Made by a program: the position numbers and the translations under genes. From Flavobacteriales bacterium (GTDB lineage Bacteria; Bacteroidota; Bacteroidia; Flavobacteriales_G; JALEGO01), in assembly GCA_020629755.1 (NCBI GenBank), contig JAHDCS010000005.1, positions 1-64,000 on the forward strand: 64,000 nt of DNA. Direction: 5' to 3'. Below, one piece after another: positions 28,048-39,679 of this stretch (position 1 is the stretch's first letter; every line of letters starts with the position of its first letter). The notes beneath the pieces were generated by a model. The model worked only from the letters and a program-made list of their open reading frames with translations, did no database searches and was not told the origin of the DNA.

Positions 28048-31000
28048 TTATTTAATCACGCCTATGATTCTTCTCTCTATTACGCCATCGGCTTCTAAAG
28101 AGTAGACATAATATCCATTAGGCTGAATCTCTCCACTCATGTCTCTTCCATCCCAACCGTCTTGGTAGTTGTTGATCATCTTAACCAACTGACCTGACAT
28201 ATTGTAGATCTCAACATGGTAGTTTTTCATCTGAGGACCTCCTATAAACATGATGTCTTCAAATCCATCGTTGTTAGGTGAAAAAACCTGAACTGGCGAA
28301 CCAATCACACCTGGATTTCTTGGTTCAGTCATGTTTGGAGCTGTACAATCCTCTACATAAACAGTCACAGCAACATAATCACTCATACAACCTGTACTGT
28401 ACTCATCAAATACATAGTACGTCGTTGTTTGATCTGGGCAAACTGTGAAATCATCGCCAATCATAAGCGGACCACCTTGACCAGGCGTTGGATTTGGATA
28501 ATCAAACCAACAAATCGATCCAATGGTAGTACTAGTCGCGGTCATCGTTACACACTCATCTTCACATATAGTGTATTCTGTCTGACCTACCGGAGGATCT
28601 AACTCTCCAAGGTGAATTACTTTCACACAAATAAAGTTATCGCTATAACAAGAGCCGTTGGTTGCAAAACCATAGTAGAATATAGTCTCAATCGGCGCAT
28701 TTGTTGTAGGCTGTGGATCAAATGCAAACGGGTTTCCTACACCAACAAGCGTATTAGCATTTGGATACATCGACGTATGCCACTCAACCGTATACGGCGT
28801 ATTTGCTGTTAATGTAATCATCTCATTATGACATGGTCTAAACTCAAGCGTATCCTTAGCCAAGAATGGTGCTGGGCTTACTTGAACATTCACGGCCAAT
28901 GGCGCACCCTGACAGTTTGCACTGCTACCGGGTGTAAAGGCATAGTAGGTAGTGCTTGAAGAAGGACTAACGACAATCGAAGAACCTGTTCCGATAGGCG
29001 TACCTGTTCCGGCAGAGTTTGTATACCACTCAATAGATGAACTATTTGATGATGAAGCCGTTAAAGTAACTTGCTGGCCACCACAAGTTTGATATTGCGT
29101 CTGACCTGAAGGCGTATCGCCACCTGATCCGGCATTAAGATTAACTTGAGCGTAGTTTGGGCTATAGCAATCTCCATTGCTTGCAAACACATAGTAGGTC
29201 TGACTAGCACTTACATTATTAACAATGTAAGGATTGCCAACAAATACTGGAGTGCCATTATTAGATGGAGATGTAAACCAGTGTAAAGATCCTGTAGCAC
29301 CTGGAACAGTTAAATAAGCACTCTCTCCAGCACACACAAGTGAATTGTATGTAGAAGATGATATACTTGGTGCAGGACTCACCTCAACATTTACTTCAAT
29401 AGCAGGGCTCATACATCCGTTACCCAACTCATCTCTCACCCAAAATGTTCCATCTTGAGAAGGACAAATAGTATACGTACTACCTATGTAAATTGGCGTG
29501 GTAGCATTTGGGTCATCAAACCAGCAAATAAGACCGCCACTCTGACTTGTAGCCGTCATGTTTACACAAGAGTTAGCACAAACCTCATAGTTTGTTTGAT
29601 TAATAACAGGCACGTCTGGTGCATTTAAAACTGTAACATCAAACTCAACATAATCATTGCTCATACAAGCTCCTGAACCTGTATATCCGTAGTAGGTTGT
29701 ACTTGAAGTAGGAACAACCGGAATATTATTTCCAGTATACACTGGATTACCAGTTGGGTTTGGTTGCGTATACCAGCTAATGGTTCCGTTTGAAGTACCG
29801 CCTATTACTACTGTAGACCCTTCACATACAGTGGTCTCTATTAATTCTGGCTGAATAAATGGAGCTGGATCAACATTAACTTGAACTACTAATGGTGCCT
29901 GAGCACAAGTTCCTGAACCATTTACTGGCGTAAATGCATAATAAGTAGTTGTCGTACTTGGAGATATTGTAAAGGTAGACCCTACAAATACTGGGCTTCC
30001 TGATCCAGTTGGGTTGGTATACCACTCAATCATACTACTGTTAGAAGAAAGAGCACTAATCACCGTTTGATCACCAGCACAAATATTATACACGGTTTGT
30101 CCAGTAGGCGTATCTCCACCACTAGAAACATTAAGGTTTACTTGCGCATAGTTATCACTGTAGCATGATCCACCATAAGCAAACACATAGTAAGTAGCGT
30201 TTGTTGACACATTGGTCTGAGAATATGTTTGACCAGTAAACACAGGTGTAGAGTTTGTTGAAGGAGATGTAAACCAGTGTAACACACCGTTTGATCCAGG
30301 AACCATTAAGTTAACTGATTCTCCAGCACACACATCATAATCATATACTCCACTTACCATAGAAGGCGTTGGGTTAACCACAACATTTACTTGTATTGGA
30401 TCACTCATACATCCATTTCCTAGCTCATCGATCACCCAAAACGTAGTGTCTTGAGTAGGGCAAATATTATAAATGTTTCCTATAAACAAAGGAACCCCTG
30501 TTCCGTCAGGATTATCAAACCAGCAAATTAAACCTCCGTTCTGACCATATGCAGTCATATCTAAACAAGATCCAGCACAAATCTCAAAATTAGTTTGAGG
30601 AACTGTTGGCTCTCCTGGAGTGTTCAATAAAGTAACTTGATATAAAATAAACTCATCACTTATACATGATCCGGTCACTGTAAATCCATACAATTGCATT
30701 GTCGATGTCGGCGTAATAGTTAAATTATTACCCGTGTACACAGGTGATCCAGAAGCATTTGGATTATCATACCAATAGATCATTCCATTGGCATTTCCTG
30801 ATAATGTGATGGTATTGCCCGCACAAATTGTTTCTTGAACAGTATCCGCTTCAATGAAAGGCGTTAAAACAACATTAACTGTTACTTCTGTTGGCGCACT
30901 GATACACTGTGAATTACAGGTTGTAAATACATAGAACGTTGTAGGAATAGCATCGGTGTAGTTGAATGTATTACCAACAAATACAGGAGTTCCGTTTCCT

Positions 31001-32994
31001 GCAGCGTTATCATACCACTCTAAAGTACATCCTGCATCAGAAGTTAAAGTCATTTCAATTGCAGAATTTTTACAAATTGTATAACTAGTATTACCAGAAG
31101 GCACTGAAGGAATAGGATCTACTACTATGTTTACCACATAATATCCACCCAAAAAGCAGTTTCCATCATGCTGAAATGCATAATAAGTTTGGTTAGAACC
31201 AGGAGAAACAGATAAGATATCACTAGTACTCAATGTGTTTGCTGTGTTTGGATCAACTCCATCCATCCAAACTAAACCAGAACCTAACACACCATTTGAG
31301 TTAATATCAAACTGATCACCTTCACAAACCGTAAACGTAAATTCATTTACCATAGTAAGATCTGTAGGCACATCAGTAACCGTTACGTCTACTTGAAGAG
31401 CTCCATCATTACTTAAACAAGATCCATTATCTGCCATTGCTACAAAAAATGTACTCGCTGAAGGAGCTATAGTAATATCATTGCCTTGACCAACCATGTT
31501 GCCTTGATCATCGAACCATGTTACTCCAATAATAGAATTAGCAGATAAAGTAACACTATCACCTGGGCAAATTTCATAAGCCGCATCGCCTACAACATCT
31601 GCAGAGTAGTTTGTAACCTCAACTGTCACTACTAAAGCAGCATCGCTTGAACAGTTACCTACCTGAGCAAAGGCATAATAATTCGTTGTACTTGAAGGAT
31701 GCACCAAAATGCTATCCATTCCTAAAGATGTTGTGTTTTGATCATTAGATGCATACCAAAATACAACACCAGAACCTAAGACATGATCGGCAGTTAACCA
31801 AACAGAATCTCCATTACAAATTTCATATGACTCTTGAGCAATTGGCGTTTCAATTACTGGGTTTACGATAATTTCAGCCTGATAATATGCTTCTGAATAA
31901 CAAGTACCATTAAAGCAAAATGCATATAATGTTTGATTTTGACTTGGTGTTATTGAATAAGAAGATCCAACATGAATTGGTGTTCCTGAAGCTACAGGGT
32001 TATTAAACCAATGAATCTCACCGTTACAAGATAAATCCAGATCAATGGTTTCTCCAGCACATATTTCAAATGTATCTAAAGATGTGTTTGTTTGTGTAGA
32101 CACTGGTGTTGTAGGATAATCTAACACCTCAACCACAACCTCAACAGGTTGAGATAAACAACCATGAAATTCATATACATAATACGAAGTAGTGGTCTGT
32201 GGCGCAACCATCATGCAATTTTCGTAATCACTTGCACCTGAAGTTGATAAATATGGGCCATCGCCATTTGGATTATCGAACCATTGAATATAATACTTCC
32301 ACACTTCGTTATAGGCACAAAGCTCAACCGAATCACCAGCACAAATCTGATAATGCGTTTGAGGAACATCTAATAATACTCCAGGCTGAGGATTTGGTCT
32401 AATGTCTAAACCGTATGTACAGCCTCTTGCATCTGTAACAGTTCCAAAATAAATACCTGCTGTTAAATTATCTATAAAAAAGCTATCAGGTAAACTCTCA
32501 CCATATGTGGGGCTTACCCAGTCATACGTATAAGGAGCCAAACCTGTATGATCGTTTTCTCTAACAGAGATATAAGAACTAGAGTCATCCCCACATTCTA
32601 CATTAGAATAATTAATGGTAGGTTGATAAAAATTACACAATGAATCATTGGTATACACATCAAAAGAACATCCCATTAAAGAATATGTATGTGTACCTTG
32701 ATTGATTGGCGTACCGTAACCTTGAAATTCTGCAAGTTCATATAACCCTGATGAAGTCGCATTTAAGGTAATAGAATAATAAGCTCCATTAACTGTATCT
32801 GTTGACAGAGTATAAGTACCTGGTGCTGTCACGTTAAGATCTACAAAAAGGCGGTTACTTAGCCACGAACTTAACTCTAAGCCTTGTTCATGAACTCCTT
32901 TTTGATAAATAGCATCACAATCAATGCTAACACCCTGAGCTGTCAAATTAATAAAAGCAAAGAGAAACGGTATAAAAAATAGCTTTTTCATCAT
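28048..32994 (-). CDS. Giant Ig-like repeat surface protein with gliding-type (T9SS type B) C-terminus
   Basis: A 1648-residue exported protein. The signal peptide ends near INLTAQ, followed by about 200 residues with a choice of beta folds. Then come 16 Ig-like repeats of about 80 residues, each opening with a Cys motif such as YEICPGDSVTLSA or YDVCAGESVNLMV and ending with a second Cys (GSCYSD and similar). The C-terminus (VQVFSPNNDGFEDIMFIGG ... NGYYVYSL) matches the gliding motility-associated C-terminal domain. It is probable T9SS cargo and an adhesin. Met at 32991 is an alternative start. Confidence 0.9.
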   Translation of the reverse strand: MMKKLFFIPFLFAFINLTAQGVSIDCDAIYQKGVHEQGLELSSWLSNRLFVDLNVTAPGTYTLSTDTVNGAYYSITLNATSSGLYELAEFQGYGTPINQGTHTYSLMGCSFDVYTNDSLCNFYQPTINYSNVECGDDSSSYISVRENDHTGLAPYTYDWVSPTYGESLPDSFFIDNLTAGIYFGTVTDARGCTYGLDIRPNPQPGVLLDVPQTHYQICAGDSVELCAYNEVWKYYIQWFDNPNGDGPYLSTSGASDYENCMMVAPQTTTSYYVYEFHGCLSQPVEVVVEVLDYPTTPVSTQTNTSLDTFEICAGETIDLDLSCNGEIHWFNNPVASGTPIHVGSSYSITPSQNQTLYAFCFNGTCYSEAYYQAEIIVNPVIETPIAQESYEICNGDSVWLTADHVLGSGVVFWYASNDQNTTSLGMDSILVHPSSTTNYYAFAQVGNCSSDAALVVTVEVTNYSADVVGDAAYEICPGDSVTLSANSIIGVTWFDDQGNMVGQGNDITIAPSASTFFVAMADNGSCLSNDGALQVDVTVTDVPTDLTMVNEFTFTVCEGDQFDINSNGVLGSGLVWMDGVDPNTANTLSTSDILSVSPGSNQTYYAFQHDGNCFLGGYYVVNIVVDPIPSVPSGNTSYTICKNSAIEMTLTSDAGCTLEWYDNAAGNGTPVFVGNTFNYTDAIPTTFYVFTTCNSQCISAPTEVTVNVVLTPFIEADTVQETICAGNTITLSGNANGMIYWYDNPNASGSPVYTGNNLTITPTSTMQLYGFTVTGSCISDEFILYQVTLLNTPGEPTVPQTNFEICAGSCLDMTAYGQNGGLICWFDNPDGTGVPLFIGNIYNICPTQDTTFWVIDELGNGCMSDPIQVNVVVNPTPSMVSGVYDYDVCAGESVNLMVPGSNGVLHWFTSPSTNSTPVFTGQTYSQTNVSTNATYYVFAYGGSCYSDNYAQVNLNVSSGGDTPTGQTVYNICAGDQTVISALSSNSSMIEWYTNPTGSGSPVFVGSTFTISPSTTTTYYAFTPVNGSGTCAQAPLVVQVNVDPAPFIQPELIETTVCEGSTVVIGGTSNGTISWYTQPNPTGNPVYTGNNIPVVPTSSTTYYGYTGSGACMSNDYVEFDVTVLNAPDVPVINQTNYEVCANSCVNMTATSQSGGLICWFDDPNATTPIYIGSTYTICPSQDGTFWVRDELGNGCMSPAIEVNVEVSPAPSISSSTYNSLVCAGESAYLTVPGATGSLHWFTSPSNNGTPVFVGNPYIVNNVSASQTYYVFASNGDCYSPNYAQVNLNAGSGGDTPSGQTQYQTCGGQQVTLTASSSNSSSIEWYTNSAGTGTPIGTGSSIVVSPSSSTTYYAFTPGSSANCQGAPLAVNVQVSPAPFLAKDTLEFRPCHNEMITLTANTPYTVEWHTSMYPNANTLVGVGNPFAFDPQPTTNAPIETIFYYGFATNGSCYSDNFICVKVIHLGELDPPVGQTEYTICEDECVTMTATSTTIGSICWFDYPNPTPGQGGPLMIGDDFTVCPDQTTTYYVFDEYSTGCMSDYVAVTVYVEDCTAPNMTEPRNPGVIGSPVQVFSPNNDGFEDIMFIGGPQMKNYHVEIYNMSGQLVKMINNYQDGWDGRDMSGEIQPNGYYVYSLEADGVIERRIIGVIK
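28320..30840 (-). repeat. About 1-kb higher-order repeat inside the Ig-repeat gene
   Basis: The Ig-like domains recur in a fixed four-domain order. Domains 7-10 (about 29841-30840) are echoed by domains 11-14 (about 28851-29840), and domains 15-16 start a third, incomplete copy. Markers repeat about 1000 bp apart, for example SGGDTPTGQT / SGGDTPSGQT, GGLICWFDNPDG / GGLICWFDDPNA and HWFTSPS twice. Confidence 0.75.
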
Positions 32995-33013
32995 TTTATA
33001 AAATTTTCTATCG

Positions 33014-33021
33014 CAAATCTA
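33014..33021 (-). promoter_or_regulatory. -7 promoter element for the Ig-repeat protein
   Basis: The minus strand reads TAGATTTG, 19 nt before the ATG at 32994. Confidence 0.5.
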
Positions 33022-33180
33022 CCCATTAATGTCATGGATGTCAATTATAATTATGTTAAAACACCCTTTTTTATGTAAATACTTCAATTTTTCTTGTGAA
33101 ATGCAAAAATAAGAGCGCAGGGGTCTAAAAAGAAAAGAATAAAGTGTAAAATCTTGAAAAACAGTGTTTTAAAAATAAAA

Positions 33181-33218
33181 AAAGCCTTATTCATAGGAAA
33201 TACTACAAATAAGGCTTT
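33181..33218 (-). terminator. Terminator of the groES-groEL operon
   Basis: Arms AAAGCCTTAT and ATAAGGCTTT with an 18-nt loop, followed on the minus strand by a T-rich tract. Confidence 0.7.
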
Positions 33219-33252
33219 AAATACTTTAAAATCTTAAAGTTGAATAGTCTGA

Positions 33253-35176
<1,924 letters not shown>

Positions 35177-35305
35177 TGTGTGTAAAAATTTAGTTTTTAA
35201 CGTTTACAATTTGCACATGATCCAAATTCATGCCAAACTTTAAATCTGTGGATTAATCTGAAAAAAAAGCAGTTCAACTATGCTTTACTGCCAGTTTGAC
35301 TGATT

Positions 35306-35680
35306 TTACTCTGCTGACTCTGGTGAATTTGGCAGAGTCTGAGTTGGTGTATTTGCAGGTGGTAAAGCCTGTGGCGCATTATTTTGAAAATCTGTATCGT
35401 CATTCTCATCTTCGTACTGTTGCACTTCACTCTGTCCTACTTCTTGGCCTTCGCCTGCTGACATATTAATACTAATGGTTGAAAACACACATAACACCAC
35501 TAGAGCTATGGCTAATCCCCAGGTTATCTTTTCAATTTCATTTGAAGCGCGAACACCTGCCACTTGTTTAAAAGACCCCATTGATTCGTTTAATCCACCC
35601 CCTTTTGCATCTTGAGCCAATACAACTAGACATAAGAGAATAGAGACCAAAACAATCAGAACTGTAAATACTATAGACAT
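35306..35680 (-). CDS. secG: Protein translocase subunit SecG
   Basis: 124 residues. Two transmembrane helices (about 3-21 and 53-72) flank the conserved cytoplasmic loop AQDAKGGGLNESMG, and a charged Asp/Glu- and Pro-rich tail follows. It supports the SecYEG channel. It is the last gene of the miaB-sigma54-lptE-TPR-secG unit, 13 bp after the TPR gene. Confidence 0.93.
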   Translation of the reverse strand: MSIVFTVLIVLVSILLCLVVLAQDAKGGGLNESMGSFKQVAGVRASNEIEKITWGLAIALVVLCVFSTISINMSAGEGQEVGQSEVQQYEDENDDTDFQNNAPQALPPANTPTQTLPNSPESAE

Positions 35681-35693
35681 ACTTATTTAATTT

Positions 35694-36398
35694 TTAAGAA
35701 GACTTTATTTTTTTAATCTCCTGAATTTTCTGTGCAAAATAACCCTTTTTTTCTGGAAATAACAAGCTTAGCTTTTGATAATAATACAAGGCCTTGTCAT
35801 ATTTTTTTTGATGAAAATAAATATTTGCTAAGGTCTCTGAAATCACCTCACCACTATCAACATTACTGATGTCTACCATTTTTTCAGCAGAATAAAAGCT
35901 TGCGCTCCCCTGCGCCGCCTTATTATTTTGCTCGTATTGCTGCATCCAGTCTGTAAATGATAATTTTATGCTTTGTCTGCCAACTGTTTGTTGTTTAACG
36001 CTCTTCTCTTTTTTTCGGGGGGATGATTTTTGATTTAGGGATTGCGCTACCTTAGAAATTGATTCTTCAGTGTGTGTAGTAGACACCTCTTCTTTCAATT
36101 GATACGTCTTGGTAAAATCAAGGTTTGTTTTTTTGGTCTGATCATTTCTGGACGAAGAAGCCTTGTCAACTTGCGCATGAATCAAACTGTATAATACTTC
36201 TCTATTATTGATTTTAAAAGCATAATCCATCACCTTTTCCTCGAAAAGAATTTTATCAGAAGAATGATAGGCTTTTAAAGCTAACAAATGGACCAAGCTT
36301 GAATGCGGAAATTTAGACACATATTCTTCTAAAAGCTCTACATCTTTTTGAGTAAGCCTTGCATTAGATAATACATTATGAATAGTCTTGTTTACCAA
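35694..36398 (-). CDS. TPR-containing protein of the lptE-secG locus
   Basis: 234 residues with no signal peptide. The N-terminal helical part is followed by a basic linker (about 125-145) and one clear TPR pair at the C-terminus (ETLANIYFHQKKYDKALYYY). It overlaps the end of lptE by 7 bp. Its order between lptE and secG suggests an envelope-biogenesis role, but the function is not known. Confidence 0.7.
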   Translation of the reverse strand: MVNKTIHNVLSNARLTQKDVELLEEYVSKFPHSSLVHLLALKAYHSSDKILFEEKVMDYAFKINNREVLYSLIHAQVDKASSSRNDQTKKTNLDFTKTYQLKEEVSTTHTEESISKVAQSLNQKSSPRKKEKSVKQQTVGRQSIKLSFTDWMQQYEQNNKAAQGSASFYSAEKMVDISNVDSGEVISETLANIYFHQKKYDKALYYYQKLSLLFPEKKGYFAQKIQEIKKIKSS

Positions 36399-36898
36399 TT
36401 CCCTAAAGCTGCATTAAATATTTCTTGGGTTAACTGATCGGTAATCTCTCTAATGAGTTCATCTTCAACCGCTGATAAATCTTGAGTGTTGTCAAAATTA
36501 AAATCTTTTGGAAAACTCCGCTCAAAAGACGCATTCGGATCTGTTAGGTTTACATAGGAAACTCTTACGGTTATCGTTAATTTATTCTGTGCTGCAATTT
36601 CATTGCCCTGAACAGAAACAGGGGTAACACGGTAACCGGTTATGGCTCCTGACAATCTTAAATCGCCTTGATCTGTCACTAATTTTAAAGAGGTCTGATT
36701 TAAAAATACATCTTTAAGTTTTTCAGTAAATGTTTGAGAGAGCGAAGCTGGGGCTAAAGGCGCAGTATTTGAAAAAAAATCTACTGAAAATGTCTTTGTC
36801 GCTGGATCAATCGCTGCTCCTGTAAACGAATAATTTACACCTTTACAAGACACTAACAAAATGAGTACACAATAAAAAAATAGCCTACGAAAGTTCAT
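36392..36898 (-). CDS. lptE: LptE family LPS-assembly lipoprotein
   Basis: 168 residues with a lipobox (LVSCKG, Cys18). The alpha/beta body begins NYSFTGAAIDPATKTFSVDFF, the typical start of the Bacteroidota LptE family. In known systems LptE plugs the LptD outer-membrane channel that inserts LPS. It overlaps the sigma-54 activator gene by 14 bp. Confidence 0.82.
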   Translation of the reverse strand: MNFRRLFFYCVLILLVSCKGVNYSFTGAAIDPATKTFSVDFFSNTAPLAPASLSQTFTEKLKDVFLNQTSLKLVTDQGDLRLSGAITGYRVTPVSVQGNEIAAQNKLTITVRVSYVNLTDPNASFERSFPKDFNFDNTQDLSAVEDELIREITDQLTQEIFNAALGNW

Positions 36899-38159
36899 AT
36901 TCTTTTATCTTACGGTACAAAGTGCGCTCTGAAATACCCAATTCTTTAGCGGCATTTTTTCTTTTTCCTCTATGTTTTTGCAAGGCCTTTTTGATTAGTT
37001 CTTTTTCTTGATCTACAATAGACAAAGATTCTTCAATTTCTTGATGCTGCGAAAAATTTTGGTCTGTTTGTATGGGGGATGTATTAATTTGCGGCTCAAT
37101 AAAAGCACTAGATACTTGATTTTCATTAAGATCTGAAGACAACAACATTGATGTATTTGATGTATCAGAGAAATCTGAATCATTTAAAAGTGCTATAATT
37201 TCTTTCTTGTTCTCATGTACACTCGGATCATTTTGCATAATCTTTGCTAAAAGCATTTTAAGCTCACTGACATCTTTTTTCATATCAAAGAGTACCTTAT
37301 ATAAAAGGTCTCGTTCAGAAAAATCATGTGACCTTTGCCCATCAGAACCCTGCTGCTTTTGAGCCACTACGGGTAAAGTCGCATTGGGCAAATAGCGCAT
37401 CAAAATATCTTTAGAAATGATACGCTCTTTTTCAATGACTGAAATCTGCTCAGAGATGTTCTTTAATTGCCTGATATTTCCCGGAAAATAATAATTTTCT
37501 AGAGCTGCAATGGCTTCAGGCAAAAGCTTTACTTGAGGCATTCTATATTTTTGAGCAAAATCTGAAGAAAATTTTCTAAACAATAAATGAATATCTTCTT
37601 TTCTATCTCTTAGCGGAGGTAAAAAGATAGGTACCGTATTTAATCTATAAAAAAGATCTTCTCTAAACTTATTGTCTTTTATTGCTTGTTCAACATTTAC
37701 ATTAGTGGCTGCAATTACACGTACATTCGTTTTAATGGGTTTAGACGAACCCACTCTTATAAATTCGCCCGTTTCTAAAACACGCAATAGCCTAACTTGT
37801 GTTTGCATGGGCAACTCGGCCACTTCATCTAAAAAAATAGTGCCCTGATCAGCCACTTCAAAATACCCTTTGCGCGAAGCACTTGCGCCTGTAAAGGATC
37901 CTTTTTCATGACCAAACAACTCTGAATCTATTGTTCCTTCAGGTATTGCTCCACAATTTACTGCAATATATTGGTGGTGTTTTCTGGCACTTTGCGCATG
38001 TATCACCTGCGGAATAGCTTCTTTACCAACACCACTTTCTCCTGTGATTAATACAGATAAATCAGTGGGGGCAACCTGTAAAGCCGTATGCAAAGCTCTG
38101 TAGAGTTTTTCAGATCGGCCAATAATGCCAAAACGTTGTTTTATCTGATCTACCGTCAT
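36885..38159 (-). CDS. Sigma-54-dependent AAA+ transcriptional activator
   Basis: 424 residues. The AAA+ domain (about 15-250) has Walker A GESGVGKE, the sigma-54 contact loop as GSFTGA, Walker B GTIFLDEV and an arginine-finger region. The C-terminal Fis-type helix-turn-helix ends at [12 protein letters not shown]. There is no receiver, PAS or GAF domain, so it is not controlled by phosphorylation in the usual way. It overlaps miaB by 4 bp and lptE by 14 bp. It may control envelope genes, but targets are not visible here. Confidence 0.9.
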   Translation of the reverse strand: MTVDQIKQRFGIIGRSEKLYRALHTALQVAPTDLSVLITGESGVGKEAIPQVIHAQSARKHHQYIAVNCGAIPEGTIDSELFGHEKGSFTGASASRKGYFEVADQGTIFLDEVAELPMQTQVRLLRVLETGEFIRVGSSKPIKTNVRVIAATNVNVEQAIKDNKFREDLFYRLNTVPIFLPPLRDRKEDIHLLFRKFSSDFAQKYRMPQVKLLPEAIAALENYYFPGNIRQLKNISEQISVIEKERIISKDILMRYLPNATLPVVAQKQQGSDGQRSHDFSERDLLYKVLFDMKKDVSELKMLLAKIMQNDPSVHENKKEIIALLNDSDFSDTSNTSMLLSSDLNENQVSSAFIEPQINTSPIQTDQNFSQHQEIEESLSIVDQEKELIKKALQKHRGKRKNAAKELGISERTLYRKIKEYELS

Positions 38160-39523
38160 GCTATTTTACCAATCAAAGTGGCTTTAGTACAATCATCAAC
38201 CTTTACCTTTACATAGTCTCCTATCTTCAAAGACGCTTGTTTAGGAAATACTACCACTGCGTTTTGAGAATTTCGCCCAAAAAAGAAATCGTCTGAACGT
38301 TTTGAAAACCCCTCTATTAAAACCTCAAAGGTATGCCCCACCATTTTTTGATTAGAGGTATAGGAATGCTGCATTTGAAGATCAATAACTTCTTGTAGCC
38401 TTTTCTTTTTTATTTCTAGAGGGATGTCATCTTCAAATTTTCTTTCGGCTAATGTTTTAGGCCGCTCAGAATAATAAAACATGTACGCAAAATCATACTT
38501 TACCTCTTGCATTAAAGAAATCGTATCGGCGTGTTCCAAGGGCGTTTCACCACAAAAGCCCGTAATAATATCTGTTGAAATAGCACAACCAGGTAAAATA
38601 GTGCGTATGGCATTAATTCTGTTCAAATACCATTCGCGTGAATATCCTCTATTCATTTTTTTCAAGACATTGCTGTTTCCAGATTGCACAGGCAAATGAA
38701 TGTATTTGCAAATATTCTGATGTGCCGCCATAGTGTGCAACACCTCATCGCTCATGTCTTTAGGATGCGAAGTAGAAAATCGCACACGCAATTTTTGATC
38801 TACTTTGGCTACCATATCTAGAAGTTGTGCGAAATTCACAGCAGGTTGCTCAGGGTTCTTTAAAACGCCTTTAGATGTTACATTCCATCGATAAGAATCA
38901 ACGTTTTGCCCTAAAAGCGTCACTTCTCTGTAGCCCTTTTTGAAAAGATCCTGACATTCTGAAACAATGGTCTGAGGATCTCTACTTCTTTCTCTTCCTC
39001 TTGTAAAAGGCACAACACAAAACGAGCACATATTATCACAGCCTCTCATAATAGAAACAAAAGCGGTAACACCATCCTGATTCATTCTCACAGGTGAGAT
39101 GTCTGCATAGGTTTCTTCGCGACTCAACAATACATTCACCGCCTTTCTGCCTTGAGAAACATCCTCCAACAAGTTTGGTATATCGCGATACGCGTCAGGG
39201 CCAACCACTAGATCAACAAGCTTTTCTTGCTCGAGAAGTGTTGATTTTAAGCGTTCTGCCATACATCCCAACACCCCAACTTTAACGCCTTTCTTTTTGG
39301 TTTTGCTGTGTTTAAGATTTGTTAATCTGTTGCGCACAGTTTGCTCGGCTTTTTCGCGAATAGAGCAGGTATTTAAAAAAATAAAGTCTGCTTCATTTTC
39401 GTTTTTAGTGACCCCATAGCCCTCTTTGGTCATGATTGACGCCACAATTTCAGAATCTGAAAAATTCATTTGACAACCGTAGCTCTCAATAAAAAATTTT
39501 TTTCTCTCTTTTTCTTTCAGCAT
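38156..39523 (-). CDS. miaB: tRNA-2-methylthio-N6-dimethylallyladenosine synthase
   Basis: A 455-residue methylthiotransferase. The N-terminal UPF0004 domain carries [11 protein letters not shown] and further Cys ligands, the radical SAM motif is CDNMCSFC, and a C-terminal TRAM domain is present. It modifies ms2i6A37 in tRNAs. It is the first gene of the unit running to secG and is divergent from topA. Confidence 0.95.
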   Translation of the reverse strand: MLKEKERKKFFIESYGCQMNFSDSEIVASIMTKEGYGVTKNENEADFIFLNTCSIREKAEQTVRNRLTNLKHSKTKKKGVKVGVLGCMAERLKSTLLEQEKLVDLVVGPDAYRDIPNLLEDVSQGRKAVNVLLSREETYADISPVRMNQDGVTAFVSIMRGCDNMCSFCVVPFTRGRERSRDPQTIVSECQDLFKKGYREVTLLGQNVDSYRWNVTSKGVLKNPEQPAVNFAQLLDMVAKVDQKLRVRFSTSHPKDMSDEVLHTMAAHQNICKYIHLPVQSGNSNVLKKMNRGYSREWYLNRINAIRTILPGCAISTDIITGFCGETPLEHADTISLMQEVKYDFAYMFYYSERPKTLAERKFEDDIPLEIKKKRLQEVIDLQMQHSYTSNQKMVGHTFEVLIEGFSKRSDDFFFGRNSQNAVVVFPKQASLKIGDYVKVKVDDCTKATLIGKIA

Positions 39524-39623
39524 AATTAGACGACAAACTTACCAGTTTTCAGCGTTACTGTCAAAAAGTCAGCTGTTAAAAAACATAAATTATTTCTGGG
39601 GGGATTAAAACAAAATGCTCTTC

Positions 39624-39655
39624 TTGACATTTAGAAGGTTATTTTTATATGTTTG
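39624..39655 (+). promoter_or_regulatory. Promoter of topA (-33 TTG and -7 TATGTTTG)
   Basis: TTG at 39624-39626 and TATGTTTG at 39648-39655 are 21 nt apart, a good fit to the Bacteroidota -33/-7 arrangement, 24 nt before the ATG. Confidence 0.6.
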
Positions 39656-39679
39656 TAACAACTTTTAATCTAATCAAGC

